64,000 nucleotides of DNA from Opitutaceae bacterium (GTDB lineage Bacteria > Verrucomicrobiota > Verrucomicrobiia > Opitutales > Opitutaceae). Under the pieces are notes generated by a model. It had not been told where the DNA came from. It worked only from the letters and a program-made list of their open reading frames with translations, and did not search any database. The stretch lies in contig JAEUGW010000019.1 of assembly GCA_016795565.1 (NCBI GenBank), forward strand, positions 1-64,000. Direction: 5' to 3'. The position numbers were made by a program, and so were the translations under genes. Below are positions 17,885-29,269 of this stretch, piece after piece (the first letter of the stretch is position 1; each line of letters starts with the position of its first letter).

Positions 17885-19510
17885 ATGCCCCGTTCCCCGA
17901 AAACTGTCCTGCTCATGGCCAATGGCGATCTGCGCCAGTCGGCCAACCAAGTGTGCTGGCCCGCCCAGGCGGCCATGGAAAAGCAACTCGCCGCCGCCGT
18001 GGCCCGCTTCGGCCGCAAGCTCGTGCGCGCGCATCCCTACAAGCCGGCGGTCAAGCACGGCTTCATTGCCTCGCAGAAGGAGGGCCTTGAGGTCTTCGCG
18101 AAACTCGACCCGACCGCGCCGCTCATCGTCGCCGAGGCGGTCTGGCAGTATTCGCATCACCTGCTCGCGGGCCTCATGAGCCATCGCGGGCCGATCCTCA
18201 CCGTCGCCAACTGGAGCGGCACCTGGCCGGGCCTCGTGGGCATGCTCAACCTCAACGGTTCGCTGACCAAGGCCGGCGTGAAATATTCCACGCTCTGGAG
18301 CGACAATTTTGACGACAAGTATTTTCTCGATGGACTCGAGCGCTGGCTGAAGACCGGCGTCACCACGCACCGCACGCCGCATGTGCGGCCGATCGTGAAG
18401 GCCCGTGTGCCGGCCAAGGCGAAGGCCGTGGCGAAGAAAATTGCCGCCGACCTGCGCACGAAGAAATCCATCATGGGCATCTTCGACGAGGGCTGCATGG
18501 GCATGTATAACGCCATCATCCCCGACGACCTCCTCTACAACGTGGGCGTCTGCAAGGAGCGCCTCTCGCAGTCCGCGCTCTACTATGGCGCCACGCAGGT
18601 GACCGACGCCGAGGCGAAGGCCGTGTTCGATTGGTATATCAAGAAGGGCTTCACCTTCCACTTCGGAAAGGACGAGAAGACCGAGCTCACGAAGGCGCAG
18701 GTGCTCTGGCAGTGCAAAACCTACGTCGCCGCCTGCCGCATCGCCGACGAGTTCGGCTGCGAGACGGTCGGCATCCAATACCAGCAGGGCCTCAAGGACC
18801 TCCTGCCGGCCTCCGACCTCGTCGAGGGCACGCTCAATTCCACCGACCGCCCGCCGGTGAAGAACGCCGCCGGCCGGGTCATCCGCCCGGGCCAGCCCAT
18901 CGTGCATTTCAACGAGGTGGACGAATGCGCCGGCCTCGACGGCCTGTTCACCAACCGCGTCCACGCCGCGCTCGGCCAGCCGGTGGCCAACACGCTCCAC
19001 GACCTGCGCTGGGGTGATTGGGACCGCTCGGGCACGACGAAGGATTACGTCTGGGTCTTCCTCATCTCCGGCAGCGCGCCGGCCGACCACCATGTGGACG
19101 GCTGGGCGGGCTCGGACTCGTTGCGCCAGCCGCCAATGTATTTCCGGCTCGGCGGCGGCTCGCTCCGCGGCATCGCCAAGCCCGGCGAAATTGTCTGGAG
19201 CCGCGTCTTCGTCCAGCACGGCAAACTCAAGATGGACATCGGTCGCGCCAAGGCCATCGCGCTGCCGCGCGCCGAGACCGAGCGCCGCTGGAAGGAAACC
19301 ACGGTGCAGTGGCCCATCATGCACGCGGTGACCTACGGCGTGAACCGCGACCTCATGATGGCGCGCCACCAAGCCAACCATATCCAGGTGGCTTACGCGA
19401 AGAACGCCGCGGCGGCCGACCTCGCCGCTTACACCAAGGCGTCGCTCGCCGCGCAGTTGGGCATCGAGGTGTCGTTCTGCGGCACCAAGGCCGATGGGTC
19501 GGCGTTTTAA
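17885..19510 (+). CDS. L-fucose/L-arabinose isomerase-like protein
   Basis: Cytoplasmic protein of 541 residues related to the fucose/arabinose isomerase fold, which interconverts aldoses and ketoses with a divalent metal. Recognisable parts are the N-terminal [20 protein letters not shown], the middle [18 protein letters not shown] with its Asp/Glu pair, and the C-terminal [18 protein letters not shown]. The sequence differs from classic FucI, so the natural sugar is not certain. The start at 17885 ([14 protein letters not shown]) fits the family; the ORF extends 25 codons upstream without homology. It converges on xylB and xylA, which suggests a joint role in pentose or deoxyhexose use. Confidence 0.7.
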   Translation: MPRSPKTVLLMANGDLRQSANQVCWPAQAAMEKQLAAAVARFGRKLVRAHPYKPAVKHGFIASQKEGLEVFAKLDPTAPLIVAEAVWQYSHHLLAGLMSHRGPILTVANWSGTWPGLVGMLNLNGSLTKAGVKYSTLWSDNFDDKYFLDGLERWLKTGVTTHRTPHVRPIVKARVPAKAKAVAKKIAADLRTKKSIMGIFDEGCMGMYNAIIPDDLLYNVGVCKERLSQSALYYGATQVTDAEAKAVFDWYIKKGFTFHFGKDEKTELTKAQVLWQCKTYVAACRIADEFGCETVGIQYQQGLKDLLPASDLVEGTLNSTDRPPVKNAAGRVIRPGQPIVHFNEVDECAGLDGLFTNRVHAALGQPVANTLHDLRWGDWDRSGTTKDYVWVFLISGSAPADHHVDGWAGSDSLRQPPMYFRLGGGSLRGIAKPGEIVWSRVFVQHGKLKMDIGRAKAIALPRAETERRWKETTVQWPIMHAVTYGVNRDLMMARHQANHIQVAYAKNAAAADLAAYTKASLAAQLGIEVSFCGTKADGSAF

Positions 19511-19516
19511 GCGAAT

Positions 19517-19603
19517 TCAATCGTTCTCGTTCTCATTCTCTTACTCGTTCTCCCGATCCGGAAATTCGAAGAACGAGAAGGATTACGAGAACGAGAACGA
19601 TTT
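19517..19603. terminator. long imperfect hairpin between convergent genes
   Basis: AATCGTTCTCGTTCTCATTC (from 19519) mirrors the right side ending GAGAACGAGAACGATT (to about 19603), giving an imperfect stem of about 35 bases built from GTTCTC / GAGAAC units. It lies exactly between the convergent isomerase and xylB stops and is flanked by TTTAA on one side, so a two-way terminator is the simplest reading. Confidence 0.5.
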
Positions 19604-21095
19604 AACCGAACCACGGCCGCAGCGTGCGGCTGAGCTCGTCGTGTCGCCCCTGCATCTCGCGGTAAACTGCGCGATGCCGCGCGTTCGGCGTGCAGCGGGT
19701 TTTCTCGTCGAGCGCCACGGCGCGTGACGTGAAATCGGTGAGCTTTGCCTTGCGGTTGTCGCGCAGGGCGACGCACCACGCGGCCTGCAACGCGCCGCCG
19801 AGTGCCGCGCCCTCGTCCTCGACCATCGCGACGACGGGCGCGCCGAAGACGTCGGCCATCAGTTGACGCCAGACGGGGGACTTGGCGCCGCCGCCGGTGA
19901 CGCGGATCTCGTGCGGTTTCAGGCCCAGGGCCGCGAGCCGACGCAGGCCGTAGTTCATGTTGAGCGTCACGCCCTCCATCGCCGCGCGGGCCAGGCCGCC
20001 GGGCGTGAGGGTGTTGCGGTTCAGCCCGGCCAGCACGCCGGTGCCGCGCGGGAGGTTGGGGGTGCGCTCGCCGTCGAAGTAGGGGAGCAGGTTCAACCCG
20101 CCGGCGCCGGCGGGCGCGCTGGCCACGGCGGAGTCGAGGGCCGCATGGTCCCACCCGAAGAGCTGGCGGACTTGCTCGGTGACGAGCGTGACGTTCATCG
20201 TGCACAGCAGCGGCAGCCAGCCGCCGGTGGAGGAACAGAACGCCGCGATCTCGCCATTCGGGTCCACGACCGGCTTGGCGCTGTGGGCGTAGATGGTGCC
20301 GCTCGTGCCGAGGCTCGCGCTGACGACGCCCGGCGTCACGTTGCCGGTGCCGATGGCACCCATCATGTTGTCGCCGCCGCCCGCGCTGACGACGACGTCG
20401 GCAGAGAGCCCGTATTTCGCGGCAAGGGCGGGGCGCAGGGTGCCGGCGGCCGTGCTCGAGGCAGAGAGCGGCGGCAGCCAGTCGGCGAGGTTTTTGTCGA
20501 TGGCGTTGATGACTTTCGTTGACCAGGTCCGCTTGCGCACATCCATCAGCGCCGTGCCGGAGGCGTCACCGTGCTCCATGAAGTAATTCCCGGTCAGGTG
20601 GAAGTTCAGGTAGTCGTGCGGGAGCAGCACGTGGCGCAGTTTCTTGTAATTCGCCGGCTCGTGGCGTTTCAGCCAGAGGATCTTCGGGGCGGTGTAGCCG
20701 GGCAGGAAGGGCAGGCCGGCCGCGCGGATGGTGCCCTTGGCGCCGCCGAGTTTCTTGTTCAGCAGGTCGCATTCGGCGGTCGTGCTGGTGTCGCACCAGA
20801 GTTTGGCGGGGCGGATGACAGCGCCGTGCGCGTCGAGCGGCACGAAGCCGTGTTGCTGGCCGGAAACGCCGATGCCGCGGACGCGGGCGCGATCGACCTT
20901 AGCGGCGACCTCGCCGATGACGCGGTCGAGTGCCGCGGCCCATTCGGCGGGATGCTGCTCCATGTGCCCGGCGGGCAGGCCGGGGATGAGCGTGTGCGGC
21001 GCGCGGGCCTCGGCGACGACCTTGCCTGTGTCGAGATCGAGCGCGATTGCCTTGGTGCTCTGCGTGCCGCTGTCGATGCCGAGAAACAGGCTCAT
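19602..21095 (-). CDS. xylB: xylulokinase
   Basis: FGGY-family sugar kinase of 497 residues that phosphorylates D-xylulose with ATP. The N-terminal phosphate-binding block is FLGIDSGTQSTKAIALDLD, followed by MEQHPAEWAAAL and GIGVSGQQHGFVPLD, the xylulokinase-type signature. The C-terminal ATP site includes RVTGGGAKSPVWRQLMADVF (about residue 415). Length matches XylB. It starts 3 bp after the xylA stop, so the two are one operon in the order xylA-xylB. Its product, xylulose 5-phosphate, enters the pentose phosphate pathway. Confidence 0.93.
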   Translation of the reverse strand: MSLFLGIDSGTQSTKAIALDLDTGKVVAEARAPHTLIPGLPAGHMEQHPAEWAAALDRVIGEVAAKVDRARVRGIGVSGQQHGFVPLDAHGAVIRPAKLWCDTSTTAECDLLNKKLGGAKGTIRAAGLPFLPGYTAPKILWLKRHEPANYKKLRHVLLPHDYLNFHLTGNYFMEHGDASGTALMDVRKRTWSTKVINAIDKNLADWLPPLSASSTAAGTLRPALAAKYGLSADVVVSAGGGDNMMGAIGTGNVTPGVVSASLGTSGTIYAHSAKPVVDPNGEIAAFCSSTGGWLPLLCTMNVTLVTEQVRQLFGWDHAALDSAVASAPAGAGGLNLLPYFDGERTPNLPRGTGVLAGLNRNTLTPGGLARAAMEGVTLNMNYGLRRLAALGLKPHEIRVTGGGAKSPVWRQLMADVFGAPVVAMVEDEGAALGGALQAAWCVALRDNRKAKLTDFTSRAVALDEKTRCTPNARHRAVYREMQGRHDELSRTLRPWFG

Positions 21096-21098
21096 GGC

Positions 21099-22427
21099 TC
21101 AGCCGTGCAGGTAGGTGTTGAGGAGATTTTCGAGGTATTCCTGCCTGCCGGAGCGCGGCTTGGGTTCGCCGAGCTTGGTGAGCACGAGCTTGTTCAATTC
21201 ACGGAAATTGGTGCGGCCTTTCTCGATCGCGCGGCCGTAGCCGGTGTCGTAGCTCGCGTAGCGCTCGGCGACGAAGGCCTCGAACTTGCCGTCGGCGAGG
21301 ATGCGGCGGGCGAGCTTGAAGGCCAGGGCGTAGGCGTCCATGCCGCCGATGTGGGCGTGGAAAAGGTCCGCGGGATCGATGGAGGCGCGGCGGAGCTTGG
21401 CGTCGAAGTTGAAGCCCCCGGTGCCGAGGCCGCCGGCGCGGAGGATGGAGACCATCGCGAGCGTGAGCTCCTTGACGTTGGTGTTGAACTGGTCGGTGTC
21501 CCAGCCGAGGAGCAGGTCGCCGGTGTTGGCGTCGATCGAGCCGAGCATGCCCTGGGCGGCGGCGACCTCGATCTCGTGCTCGAAGGTGTGGCCGGCGAGC
21601 GTGGCATGGTTGGTCTCGATGTTGAACTTGAAGTGCTTTTCGAGGCCGTAGGTGCGGAGGAAGGCGATGCCGCTGGCGACGTCGAAGTCGTATTGGTGCT
21701 TCGTCGGCTCCTTCGGCTTGGGCTCGATGAGGAACTGGCCCTTGAAGCGGATGCTCTTGGCGTAGTCCACGGCCATATGGAGGAAGGCCGCCAGGTGGTC
21801 CTGCTCGCGCTTGAGGTTGGTGTTGAGGAGCGTCTCGTAGCCCTCGCGGCCGCCCCAGAACACGTAGTTCTGGCCGCCGAGCTGCTTCGTGACGTCGAGG
21901 GCCTTCTTCACCTGGGCCGCGGCGTAGGCGAAGACGTGGGCGTCGGGGTTGGTGGCCGCGCCGCACATGTAGCGCGGATTGGAAAAGAGGTTGGCGGTGC
22001 CCCAGAGGAGCTTCACGCCGGTGGCCTTCTGCAGCTGCTTGGCGTGGGCGACGATCTGGTCAAGGTTGCGGTTCGATTCGGCGAGCGTGCGGCCCTCGGG
22101 CGCGATGTCGCGGTCATGGAAACACCAGAATGGCGCGCGGATTTTTTGGAAGAACTCGAAGGCCGCGTCCAGGCGCACCTTGGCGATGGAGACGGCGTTC
22201 GACCCCTTCTCCCACGGGCGGCTGATGGTGCCCGGACCGAAAGGGTCGGAGCCGGTGCCGCGGAAGGCGTGCCAGTAGGCGATGGAGAAGCGCAGGTGCT
22301 GCGCCATCGTCCGGCCGTCGATGACCTCGTCCGGGTTGTAGTGGCGGAAGGCCAGCGGATTGGTCGAGCGGGTGCCTTCGTAGGCAATGCGCTTGATCTT
22401 GGGGAAGTGGGTGGAGGCGGTCTTCAT
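21099..22427 (-). CDS. xylA: xylose isomerase
   Basis: TIM-barrel enzyme of 442 residues that converts D-xylose to D-xylulose with two divalent metals. Signature blocks are [13 protein letters not shown] (catalytic His and Asp near residue 105), [16 protein letters not shown] and [18 protein letters not shown], with [17 protein letters not shown] supplying later ligands. Length is normal for the group II enzyme. The start at 22427 ([18 protein letters not shown]) is preferred; the ORF has 18 extra upstream codons. It is the first gene of the xylA-xylB operon and diverges from an aldo/keto reductase gene across a 111-bp promoter region. Confidence 0.95.
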   Translation of the reverse strand: MKTASTHFPKIKRIAYEGTRSTNPLAFRHYNPDEVIDGRTMAQHLRFSIAYWHAFRGTGSDPFGPGTISRPWEKGSNAVSIAKVRLDAAFEFFQKIRAPFWCFHDRDIAPEGRTLAESNRNLDQIVAHAKQLQKATGVKLLWGTANLFSNPRYMCGAATNPDAHVFAYAAAQVKKALDVTKQLGGQNYVFWGGREGYETLLNTNLKREQDHLAAFLHMAVDYAKSIRFKGQFLIEPKPKEPTKHQYDFDVASGIAFLRTYGLEKHFKFNIETNHATLAGHTFEHEIEVAAAQGMLGSIDANTGDLLLGWDTDQFNTNVKELTLAMVSILRAGGLGTGGFNFDAKLRRASIDPADLFHAHIGGMDAYALAFKLARRILADGKFEAFVAERYASYDTGYGRAIEKGRTNFRELNKLVLTKLGEPKPRSGRQEYLENLLNTYLHG

Positions 22428-22538
22428 GGGAACGGGCGTGAGCGTTAGCAAGAGGCCGGGCGTGGGCGGCGACAAGTGCATTGCGTGTTACGCGTGGTTT
22501 TCGCTTCCCAAAATCCGTGTCCCGGTAAACCTCGTGGC

Positions 22539-23537
22539 ATGAGCGGCTACACTCCCGACCCGCGGCGCTACGAGGCGATCCCGTATGCCCGTTGCGGGCG
22601 CAGTGGGCTGAAGCTGCCCCGGCTTTCGCTCGGCCTCTGGCACAATTTTGGCGGCGACGACCCGATCGACAACCAGCGGGCGTTGCTCCGCCGCGCGTTC
22701 GACCTCGGCATCACCCATTTCGACCTGGCCAACAACTACGGGCCTCCCCCCGGCTCGGCCGAGGAGAATTTCGGCCGCCTCCTGCGCGAGGATTTCGCCG
22801 CGCACCGCGACGAGCTGATCATCTCGACCAAGGCCGGCTACCACATGTGGCCCGGCCCCTACGGCGAGTGGGGCTCGCGCAAATATCTTCTCGCCTCGCT
22901 GGACCAGAGCCTGAAGCGGCTGGGCCTGCCCTACGTGGACATCTTCTACCACCACCGGCCCGATCCCGACACGCCGATGGAGGAATCGCTCGGCGCTGTG
23001 GCCGACGCCGTGCGCTCCGGTCGCGCGCTTTACGTCGGCATCTCGAACTACAAGGCCGCGGAAACCCGCCAGGCCGCCGCCATCCTGCAAAGCCTCGGCG
23101 TGCCGCTGCTCATCCATCAGCCCAAATACAACCTGTTCAACCGCTGGGTGGAACCGGAGCTGTTGCCGGCGCTCACCGAGGTTGGTGCGGGCTGCATCCC
23201 GTTCTCACCGCTCGCGCAGGGCCTGCTGACCAACCGCTACCTTGCCGGCATCCCGTCTGACTCGCGCGCCGTGAAGTCCGGCGTCTTCCTCAAGCCCGGC
23301 CAGATTACGCCCGAGCTCCTCCGGAAAATCCAGGCGCTCCACGAGGTCGCCGTCGCGCGCGGCGCCACGCTCGCCCAGTTGGCCACGATCTGGCTGCTGC
23401 GCCGGCCCGAGATCACCAGCGTCCTCATCGGCGCGAGCAAGGTCGCGCAGATCGACGACATCCACGCCGGCCTCAGCCAGTCTCCGCTGGCCGCCGCCGA
23501 GCTGGCAAAAATCGAGACCATCCTCGCCCAGGGCTGA
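22539..23537 (+). CDS. aldo/keto reductase, YghZ (L-glyceraldehyde-3-phosphate reductase) type
   Basis: NADPH-dependent oxidoreductase of 332 residues with the AKR barrel. The catalytic tetrad is visible as Asp and Tyr in HFDLANNYGPPPGSAE, Lys in IISTKAGY and His in FYHHRPDPDTPMEES. The N-terminus YARCGRSGLKLPRLSLGLWH is that of the YghZ / Kv-beta-like AKR14 group, whose E. coli member reduces L-glyceraldehyde 3-phosphate. The start at 22539 fits this N-terminus. It is divergent from xylA and precedes a sugar isomerase gene by 46 bp, so it may be part of the sugar catabolic run. Confidence 0.85.
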   Translation: MSGYTPDPRRYEAIPYARCGRSGLKLPRLSLGLWHNFGGDDPIDNQRALLRRAFDLGITHFDLANNYGPPPGSAEENFGRLLREDFAAHRDELIISTKAGYHMWPGPYGEWGSRKYLLASLDQSLKRLGLPYVDIFYHHRPDPDTPMEESLGAVADAVRSGRALYVGISNYKAAETRQAAAILQSLGVPLLIHQPKYNLFNRWVEPELLPALTEVGAGCIPFSPLAQGLLTNRYLAGIPSDSRAVKSGVFLKPGQITPELLRKIQALHEVAVARGATLAQLATIWLLRRPEITSVLIGASKVAQIDDIHAGLSQSPLAAAELAKIETILAQG

Positions 23538-23583
23538 CTGGGCGCGCAGAATGACGGAACTAGAAATTTAACCCCACTTCATC

Positions 23584-24624
<1,041 letters not shown>

Positions 24625-24693
24625 CCCGATCAATTCAGAAGCCAGGAAGCCAAGACGGCTCCTGATTTCATGACTTCAGAATAACACCTCATC

Positions 24694-25860
24694 ATGGCTT
24701 TGAATCGCAAACTTCGCTTTGGCATGATTGGCGGCGGCCGCGGAGCCTTCATCGGCGCCGTGCACCGCATCGCCGCCCGGATGGACGGACAGGCCGAGCT
24801 GATCGCCGGCGCCTTTTCCAGCGACGCCGCCCGCTCGCGCGCCTCGGGTGCCGACCTGCACCTCGACCCGGCCCGCGTTTACGGCTCCTACCAGGAAATG
24901 GCCCGCGCCGAGGCGAAGCGCCCCGCGTCCGAGCGGCTCGACTTCGTCGCCATCGTCACGCCGAACCACCAGCACTTTCCGCCGGCGAAGCTGTTCCTTG
25001 AACAGGGGTTCAACGTCGTCTGCGACAAGCCCGTCACGCTCAACCTCGCCGAGGCGAAGAAGCTGGCCGCGGTTGTGAAGAAGACGAAGAAAGTCTTCGT
25101 CCTGACCCACAACTACACTGGCAACGCCATGGTGAAGCAGGCCCGCGCGCTCGTCGCCGCCGGGCACCTGGGCAGGATCCGCAAGGTGGTCGTCGAGTAT
25201 CCCCAGGGCTGGCTTTCCACGCGGCTCGAGGCCACCGGCCAGAAGCAGGCGGCGTGGCGGTCGGACCCAAGGAAGAGCGGTGCCGCCGGCGCGATGGGCG
25301 ACATCGGCACGCACGCCGAGAACCTCGCTCGCTATGTCACCGGGCTGCCCATCGCCGAGCTCTGCGCCGATCTCACCAGCTTCGTGCCCGGCCGGAAGCT
25401 CGACGACGACGGCAACATCCTCGTCCGCTTCAAGGGCGGCGCCAAGGGCGTGCTGCACGCCTCGCAGATTTCCGTTGGCGAGGAAAACAACCTGAGCCTC
25501 CGCGTCTATGGCGAGAAGGCCGGTCTCGAGTGGAAGCAGGAACACCCGAACGAGCTGGTCGTGAAGTATCCCGACAGGCCCGCCGAGATTTGGCGGCGTG
25601 GCAACGGTTACAACGGCCCGGCGGCTGCGCAGGCCGCGCGCATCCCGCCCGGCCACCCCGAGGGCTACCTCGAGGCCTTTGGCAACATCTACCGCGAGGC
25701 GTTCCGGGCCATCGCCGCCGAGGTGAGCGGCAAAAGGCCGCCGCGCGATCTGGACTTCCCGGGCATCGCCGATGGAATCGAAGGCATGCAATTCATCGCG
25801 GCCGCCGTGCGCAGCGCCCGGTTGGGTGCGCGCTGGGTCAAATTTCCGCGCTGCTTGTAG
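24694..25860 (+). CDS. Gfo/Idh/MocA family oxidoreductase
   Basis: NAD(P)-dependent oxidoreductase of 388 residues. The Rossmann start is [20 protein letters not shown] (residues 8-27), the conserved lysine is in [17 protein letters not shown], and the C-terminal domain has the [16 protein letters not shown] block with the usual His. No Tat or Sec signal is seen, so it is cytoplasmic. Members oxidise or reduce sugar carbons, often at C3. Its place next to an isomerase and upstream of a GMC oxidoreductase and DUF1080 protein suggests a role in keto-sugar handling. Substrate not determined. Confidence 0.87.
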   Translation: MALNRKLRFGMIGGGRGAFIGAVHRIAARMDGQAELIAGAFSSDAARSRASGADLHLDPARVYGSYQEMARAEAKRPASERLDFVAIVTPNHQHFPPAKLFLEQGFNVVCDKPVTLNLAEAKKLAAVVKKTKKVFVLTHNYTGNAMVKQARALVAAGHLGRIRKVVVEYPQGWLSTRLEATGQKQAAWRSDPRKSGAAGAMGDIGTHAENLARYVTGLPIAELCADLTSFVPGRKLDDDGNILVRFKGGAKGVLHASQISVGEENNLSLRVYGEKAGLEWKQEHPNELVVKYPDRPAEIWRRGNGYNGPAAAQAARIPPGHPEGYLEAFGNIYREAFRAIAAEVSGKRPPRDLDFPGIADGIEGMQFIAAAVRSARLGARWVKFPRCL

Positions 25861-25892
25861 CCTCTGGCGAATGATCACCAACCGGCCTTGCC

Positions 25893-25997
25893 TGTCATTC
25901 TGAACGAAGTGAAGTGCCGAGCGAAGCGACATCCTCATCCAGCACTACGACCGCCAGCGCGCATCATTTTGGATTCTTCGCTACGCTCAGAATGACA
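25893..25997. repeat. TCATTCTGAGC-type palindromic repeat, copy A
   Basis: Arms TGTCATTCTGAACGAAGTGAAG (from 25893) and TTCTTCGCTACGCTCAGAATGACA (to 25997) enclose about 60 variable bases. Two more copies lie at 28502-28597 and 50496-50590, all at gene joints of the sugar-oxidation clusters. It ends 21 bp before the GMC oxidoreductase start. Confidence 0.7.
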
Positions 25998-26017
25998 AAG
26001 AGAATACCTGTTCCCCC

Positions 26018-27820
26018 ATGGCACTCATCACCCCGGACAAACTCAAATCCAGCTACGACGTCATTGTGGTCGGCTCGGGCGCGGGCGGCGGGCAGACCGC
26101 CTACACCCTGACGCTCGAGGGCATCAAGGTGCTCATGCTCGAGGCCGGGCGCAACTATGTGCCCGAGACCGAGACGCCGATGTTCGAGACACCCGACCAG
26201 GCACCGCTGCGCGGCGCGGGCACTCCGGACAAGCCGTTCGGCTTTCACGACTCGACCATCGACGGCGGCTGGACCGTGCCGGGCGAGCCCTACACCTGCG
26301 CCAACAACGAGCGCGGCCGGAAGTTCGAGTGGTGGCGCGCCCGCATGCTCGGGGGCCGCACGAACCACTGGGGGCGCTATTCGTTCCGCAACGGCCAGTA
26401 TGATTTCAAGCCCCGCACGCGGGACGGCCTCGGCTTCGATTGGCCGATGGACTACGCCGACCTCGCGCCGTATTACGACAAGGTCGAGATGCTGATCGGC
26501 GTCTACGGCGAGAATGACGGCTTGGAGAACACGCCCGATTCCCCGCCCGGCGTGCTGCTGCCGGCACCGAAGCCGCGGGTCGGCGACCTGCTCTTCCGGA
26601 AACACGCCGGCCGGCTCGGCATCCCGGTGGTGGCGGCGCACCGCGCGGTGCTCACCAAGCGGCTGGATGCCGGCAACCTGCCGGCGAGGTTGCATCCCGG
26701 CAATCCCGCCGCGCAACGCCTGGTGCGCGAAGCGATGGAGGGGCGGGCCGCCTGCTACTGGGCCACGGAATGCGGGCGCGGTTGCGCCATCCGCGCCACC
26801 TACCAGTCCACCACGGTCCACCTGCCGCCGGCCATGGCCAGCGGCAACCTGGATCTCGTCACGAACGCCATGGTCCGCGAGGTCACCACCGCCCCGGATG
26901 GCAAGGCGAGTGGCGTCACCTTCATCGACAAGACCACCGGCCGCGAGCACCGTGCCGCGGGCCGCGTCATCGTGCTGGCCGCCAGCTCGGGCGAAACCGT
27001 GCGCCTGATGCTGAATTCCAAGTCGGCGCGCTTCCCGCAGGGCCTCGCGAATTCCAGCGGTCTCGTCGGCAAATACCTCATGGACACGGTCGGCGCGAGT
27101 TTCACCGGCCAGATCCCCGCGTTGGAAGACCTGCCGCCGCACAACGAGGACGGTGCCGGCGGCGCGCACGTGTATGCGCCCTGGTGGCAGTATCAGGAGC
27201 AGCTCGCGGGCAAACTCGGCTTTGCGCGCGGCTACCACATCGAGATCGACGGCGGGCGCCGTCTGCCGGGCATGCGCACGGCGGGCGGCCTCGAATGGGT
27301 GACCGGCGGCAGCTACGGCCGGAAGTTCAAGGAGGATGCCCGCCGCTATTACGGCTCCTTCATGAGTTTCTCCGGCCGCGGCGACATGATTCCCAACGAG
27401 GACTCGTTCTGCGAGCTCGACCCGGCGGTGAAGGACAAATGGGGCATCCCCGTCCTGCGCTTCCACTGGAAATGGTCGGAGCACGAGATCCGCCAGGCGG
27501 CGCACATGCAGCAAACCTTCGCCGACATCGTCTCCGCGATGGGCGGCAAGATGCGCCAGCCCCCGGAGAAGGACGGCGCCAAGGCGATCGCCAACGGCGG
27601 CGTTATCATCCACGAGGTCGGCGGTGCCATCATGGGCACCGACCCGGCGAAATCCGTCACGAACCAGTGGTCGCAGACCTGGGATGTGCCGAATCTCTTC
27701 CTGACCGACGGCGCGCCGTTCTGCAGCAATGCCGACAAGAACCCCACGCTCACCATCATGGCGCAGGCGTGGCGCGCCGCCGACCACATCGTGGCGGAAC
27801 TGAAGAAGCACAACCTCTAA
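26018..27820 (+). CDS. GMC family oxidoreductase (sugar dehydrogenase large subunit type)
   Basis: FAD-dependent oxidoreductase of 600 residues. The FAD site is DVIVVGSGAGGGQTAYTL (residues 14-31) with the later GMC block MLGGRTNHWGRYSFR. The C-terminal region holds HEVGGAIMGTDPAKS and LFLTDGAPFCSNADKNPTLT, the active-site end of the family. It lacks its own signal peptide but is followed after 15 bp by a Tat-signal gluconate-2-dehydrogenase subunit 3 gene, the usual partner that carries such catalytic subunits through the Tat system. Likely role: oxidation of a sugar or glycoside in the periplasm, perhaps at C3. A paralogous pair is at 50603-52888. Confidence 0.87.
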   Translation: MALITPDKLKSSYDVIVVGSGAGGGQTAYTLTLEGIKVLMLEAGRNYVPETETPMFETPDQAPLRGAGTPDKPFGFHDSTIDGGWTVPGEPYTCANNERGRKFEWWRARMLGGRTNHWGRYSFRNGQYDFKPRTRDGLGFDWPMDYADLAPYYDKVEMLIGVYGENDGLENTPDSPPGVLLPAPKPRVGDLLFRKHAGRLGIPVVAAHRAVLTKRLDAGNLPARLHPGNPAAQRLVREAMEGRAACYWATECGRGCAIRATYQSTTVHLPPAMASGNLDLVTNAMVREVTTAPDGKASGVTFIDKTTGREHRAAGRVIVLAASSGETVRLMLNSKSARFPQGLANSSGLVGKYLMDTVGASFTGQIPALEDLPPHNEDGAGGAHVYAPWWQYQEQLAGKLGFARGYHIEIDGGRRLPGMRTAGGLEWVTGGSYGRKFKEDARRYYGSFMSFSGRGDMIPNEDSFCELDPAVKDKWGIPVLRFHWKWSEHEIRQAAHMQQTFADIVSAMGGKMRQPPEKDGAKAIANGGVIIHEVGGAIMGTDPAKSVTNQWSQTWDVPNLFLTDGAPFCSNADKNPTLTIMAQAWRAADHIVAELKKHNL

Positions 27821-27835
27821 GCCCGTCCCGCCGCC

Positions 27836-28474
27836 ATGAACACCACTCCGTCCCGCATGGACCGCCGCACCGCCCTGAAATGGATGCTGGCCGCCGCCGC
27901 GTCCACGGCGCTGGCCTCGCGCTACGCGCAGGGGCAGGGCCCCGCGCCCGCCGCGCAGGGTTATGGCACCGATCCGGACCTGCTCAAACATTACAAGCCG
28001 GGCGACGTGTGGCCGCTCACGTTTACCGACACCCAGCGCCGCACGGCGGCCGCGCTGTGCGATGTCATCATCCCGGCGGACGACCGGTCGCCGGCCGCTT
28101 CCGCCGTGGGGGTCGTTGATTTCCTCGACGAGTGGATCAGCGCGCCGTATCCCGCGCAGGTCGCGGACCGCGGGATAGTGCTGCCCGGGCTCGCCTGGAT
28201 CGACGCGGAATCGTCGCGCCGCTTTGGCCGGGTGTTTGCCGAGCTGGATGCCACGCAGCAGGCGGCGATCTGCGACGACATCTGTCACGCGGCGACGGCG
28301 AAGCCCGAGTTCCGGGAGGCGGCCCGGTTCTTCGCCACCTACCGCGACCTGACGGCCGGCGGCTTCTACACCACGCCGCAGGGCCGGCAGGACCTGCGTT
28401 ACGTGGGCAACATGCCGCTGGCCACCTTCGACGGCCCGCCGCCGGAGGTGCTCCGGAAGGCCGGGTTGATGTAG
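27836..28474 (+). CDS. gluconate 2-dehydrogenase subunit 3 family protein (Tat signal)
   Basis: Small-subunit protein of 212 residues. The N-terminus has a twin-arginine signal, MDRRTALKWMLAAAASTALA, after a short lead (RR at residues 9-10). The mature part has the family blocks RRTAAALCDVIIPADDRSPAA and VVDFLDEWISAPYP, and near the end GFYTTPQGRQDLRYVGNMPL. In known sugar dehydrogenases this subunit escorts the GMC catalytic subunit across the membrane. The GMC gene lies 15 bp upstream. The start at 27836 keeps the whole Tat signal; the ATG at 27857 would also do. Confidence 0.87.
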   Translation: MNTTPSRMDRRTALKWMLAAAASTALASRYAQGQGPAPAAQGYGTDPDLLKHYKPGDVWPLTFTDTQRRTAAALCDVIIPADDRSPAASAVGVVDFLDEWISAPYPAQVADRGIVLPGLAWIDAESSRRFGRVFAELDATQQAAICDDICHAATAKPEFREAARFFATYRDLTAGGFYTTPQGRQDLRYVGNMPLATFDGPPPEVLRKAGLM

Positions 28475-28501
28475 CCGCCCAAAAACCAATTCCCAAACGC
28501 C

Positions 28502-28597
28502 TGTCATTCTGAGCGCAGCGAAGAATCCATCAAAACTTCCACCACACCCTGAGGGTGCGAACATCCTACTGGATCCTTCGCTGCGCTCAGGATGACG
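28502..28597. repeat. TCATTCTGAGC-type palindromic repeat, copy B
   Basis: Arms TGTCATTCTGAGCGCAGCGA (from 28502) and TCGCTGCGCTCAGGATGAC (to 28596). It separates the subunit-3 gene from the DUF1080 gene, whose start codon is 16 bp further. Confidence 0.7.
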
Positions 28598-28612
28598 CAC
28601 CAAAGCTTATCC

Positions 28613-29269
28613 ATGAAAACGAAACTGCTGATTGCCGCTTTTTGTTCCGTGCTGCCGTTTTTGCCGGCCGCCGAAACCAACACGCTGACCCCGGCCGAGT
28701 CCGCCGCGGGCTGGCACCTGCTGTTCGACGGCAATTCGCTCGCCGGCTGGCAGGCCAATGAAGCCCCCGCCACCTTCCATGTCGCCGACGGAGCGATCGT
28801 CGTGAAGGGGCCGCGGTCGCACCTGTTCTACACCGGCCCGGTGGCGAACCATGATTTCAAAAACTTCGAGCTGACGATCGACGTTCTGACGCGCCCCGGG
28901 GCGAACTCCGGGGTGTATTTCCACACGGAGATGCAACCCGAGGGCTGGCCGGCCAAAGGCTATGAGGTGCAGGTCAACAACACGCAGAAGGACATCAAGC
29001 GCACCGCCGGACTCTATGGCATCAAGGACAATTTCGACGCCGTCGCGAAGGACGACGTGTGGTTCACGATGAAGATCAAGGTCGAGGGCCGGCGCATCAC
29101 CACGAGCGTGGACGGCAAGGTTATCTCCGATTTCACCGAGCCCGCGGGGTGGACGCCGCCGGCCGCCTTTGCCGGCCGGAAGCTCGGCCGCGGCACCTTC
29201 GCCCTGCAGGGCCATGATCCCGACAGCGAAGTGCACTACCGCAATCTCAAGGTGCGCGTGTTGCCGTGA
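28613..29269 (+). CDS. DUF1080 protein (3-keto-disaccharide hydrolase-type domain)
   Basis: Exported protein of 218 residues. Residues 1-19 form a Sec signal peptide (MKTKLLIAAFCSVLPFLPAA). The rest is one DUF1080 domain, with GWHLLFDGNSLAGWQ at its start, FELTIDVLTRPGANSGVYFH, GYEVQVNN and, near the end, FALQGHDPDSEVHYRNLKV. Characterised DUF1080 members cleave 3-keto-glycosides, releasing the aglycone or second sugar. The start at 28613 is chosen for the signal peptide. It lies just downstream of a GMC/subunit-3 oxidase pair and upstream of a TIM-barrel isomerase, which fits that pathway well. Confidence 0.85.
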   Translation: MKTKLLIAAFCSVLPFLPAAETNTLTPAESAAGWHLLFDGNSLAGWQANEAPATFHVADGAIVVKGPRSHLFYTGPVANHDFKNFELTIDVLTRPGANSGVYFHTEMQPEGWPAKGYEVQVNNTQKDIKRTAGLYGIKDNFDAVAKDDVWFTMKIKVEGRRITTSVDGKVISDFTEPAGWTPPAAFAGRKLGRGTFALQGHDPDSEVHYRNLKVRVLP

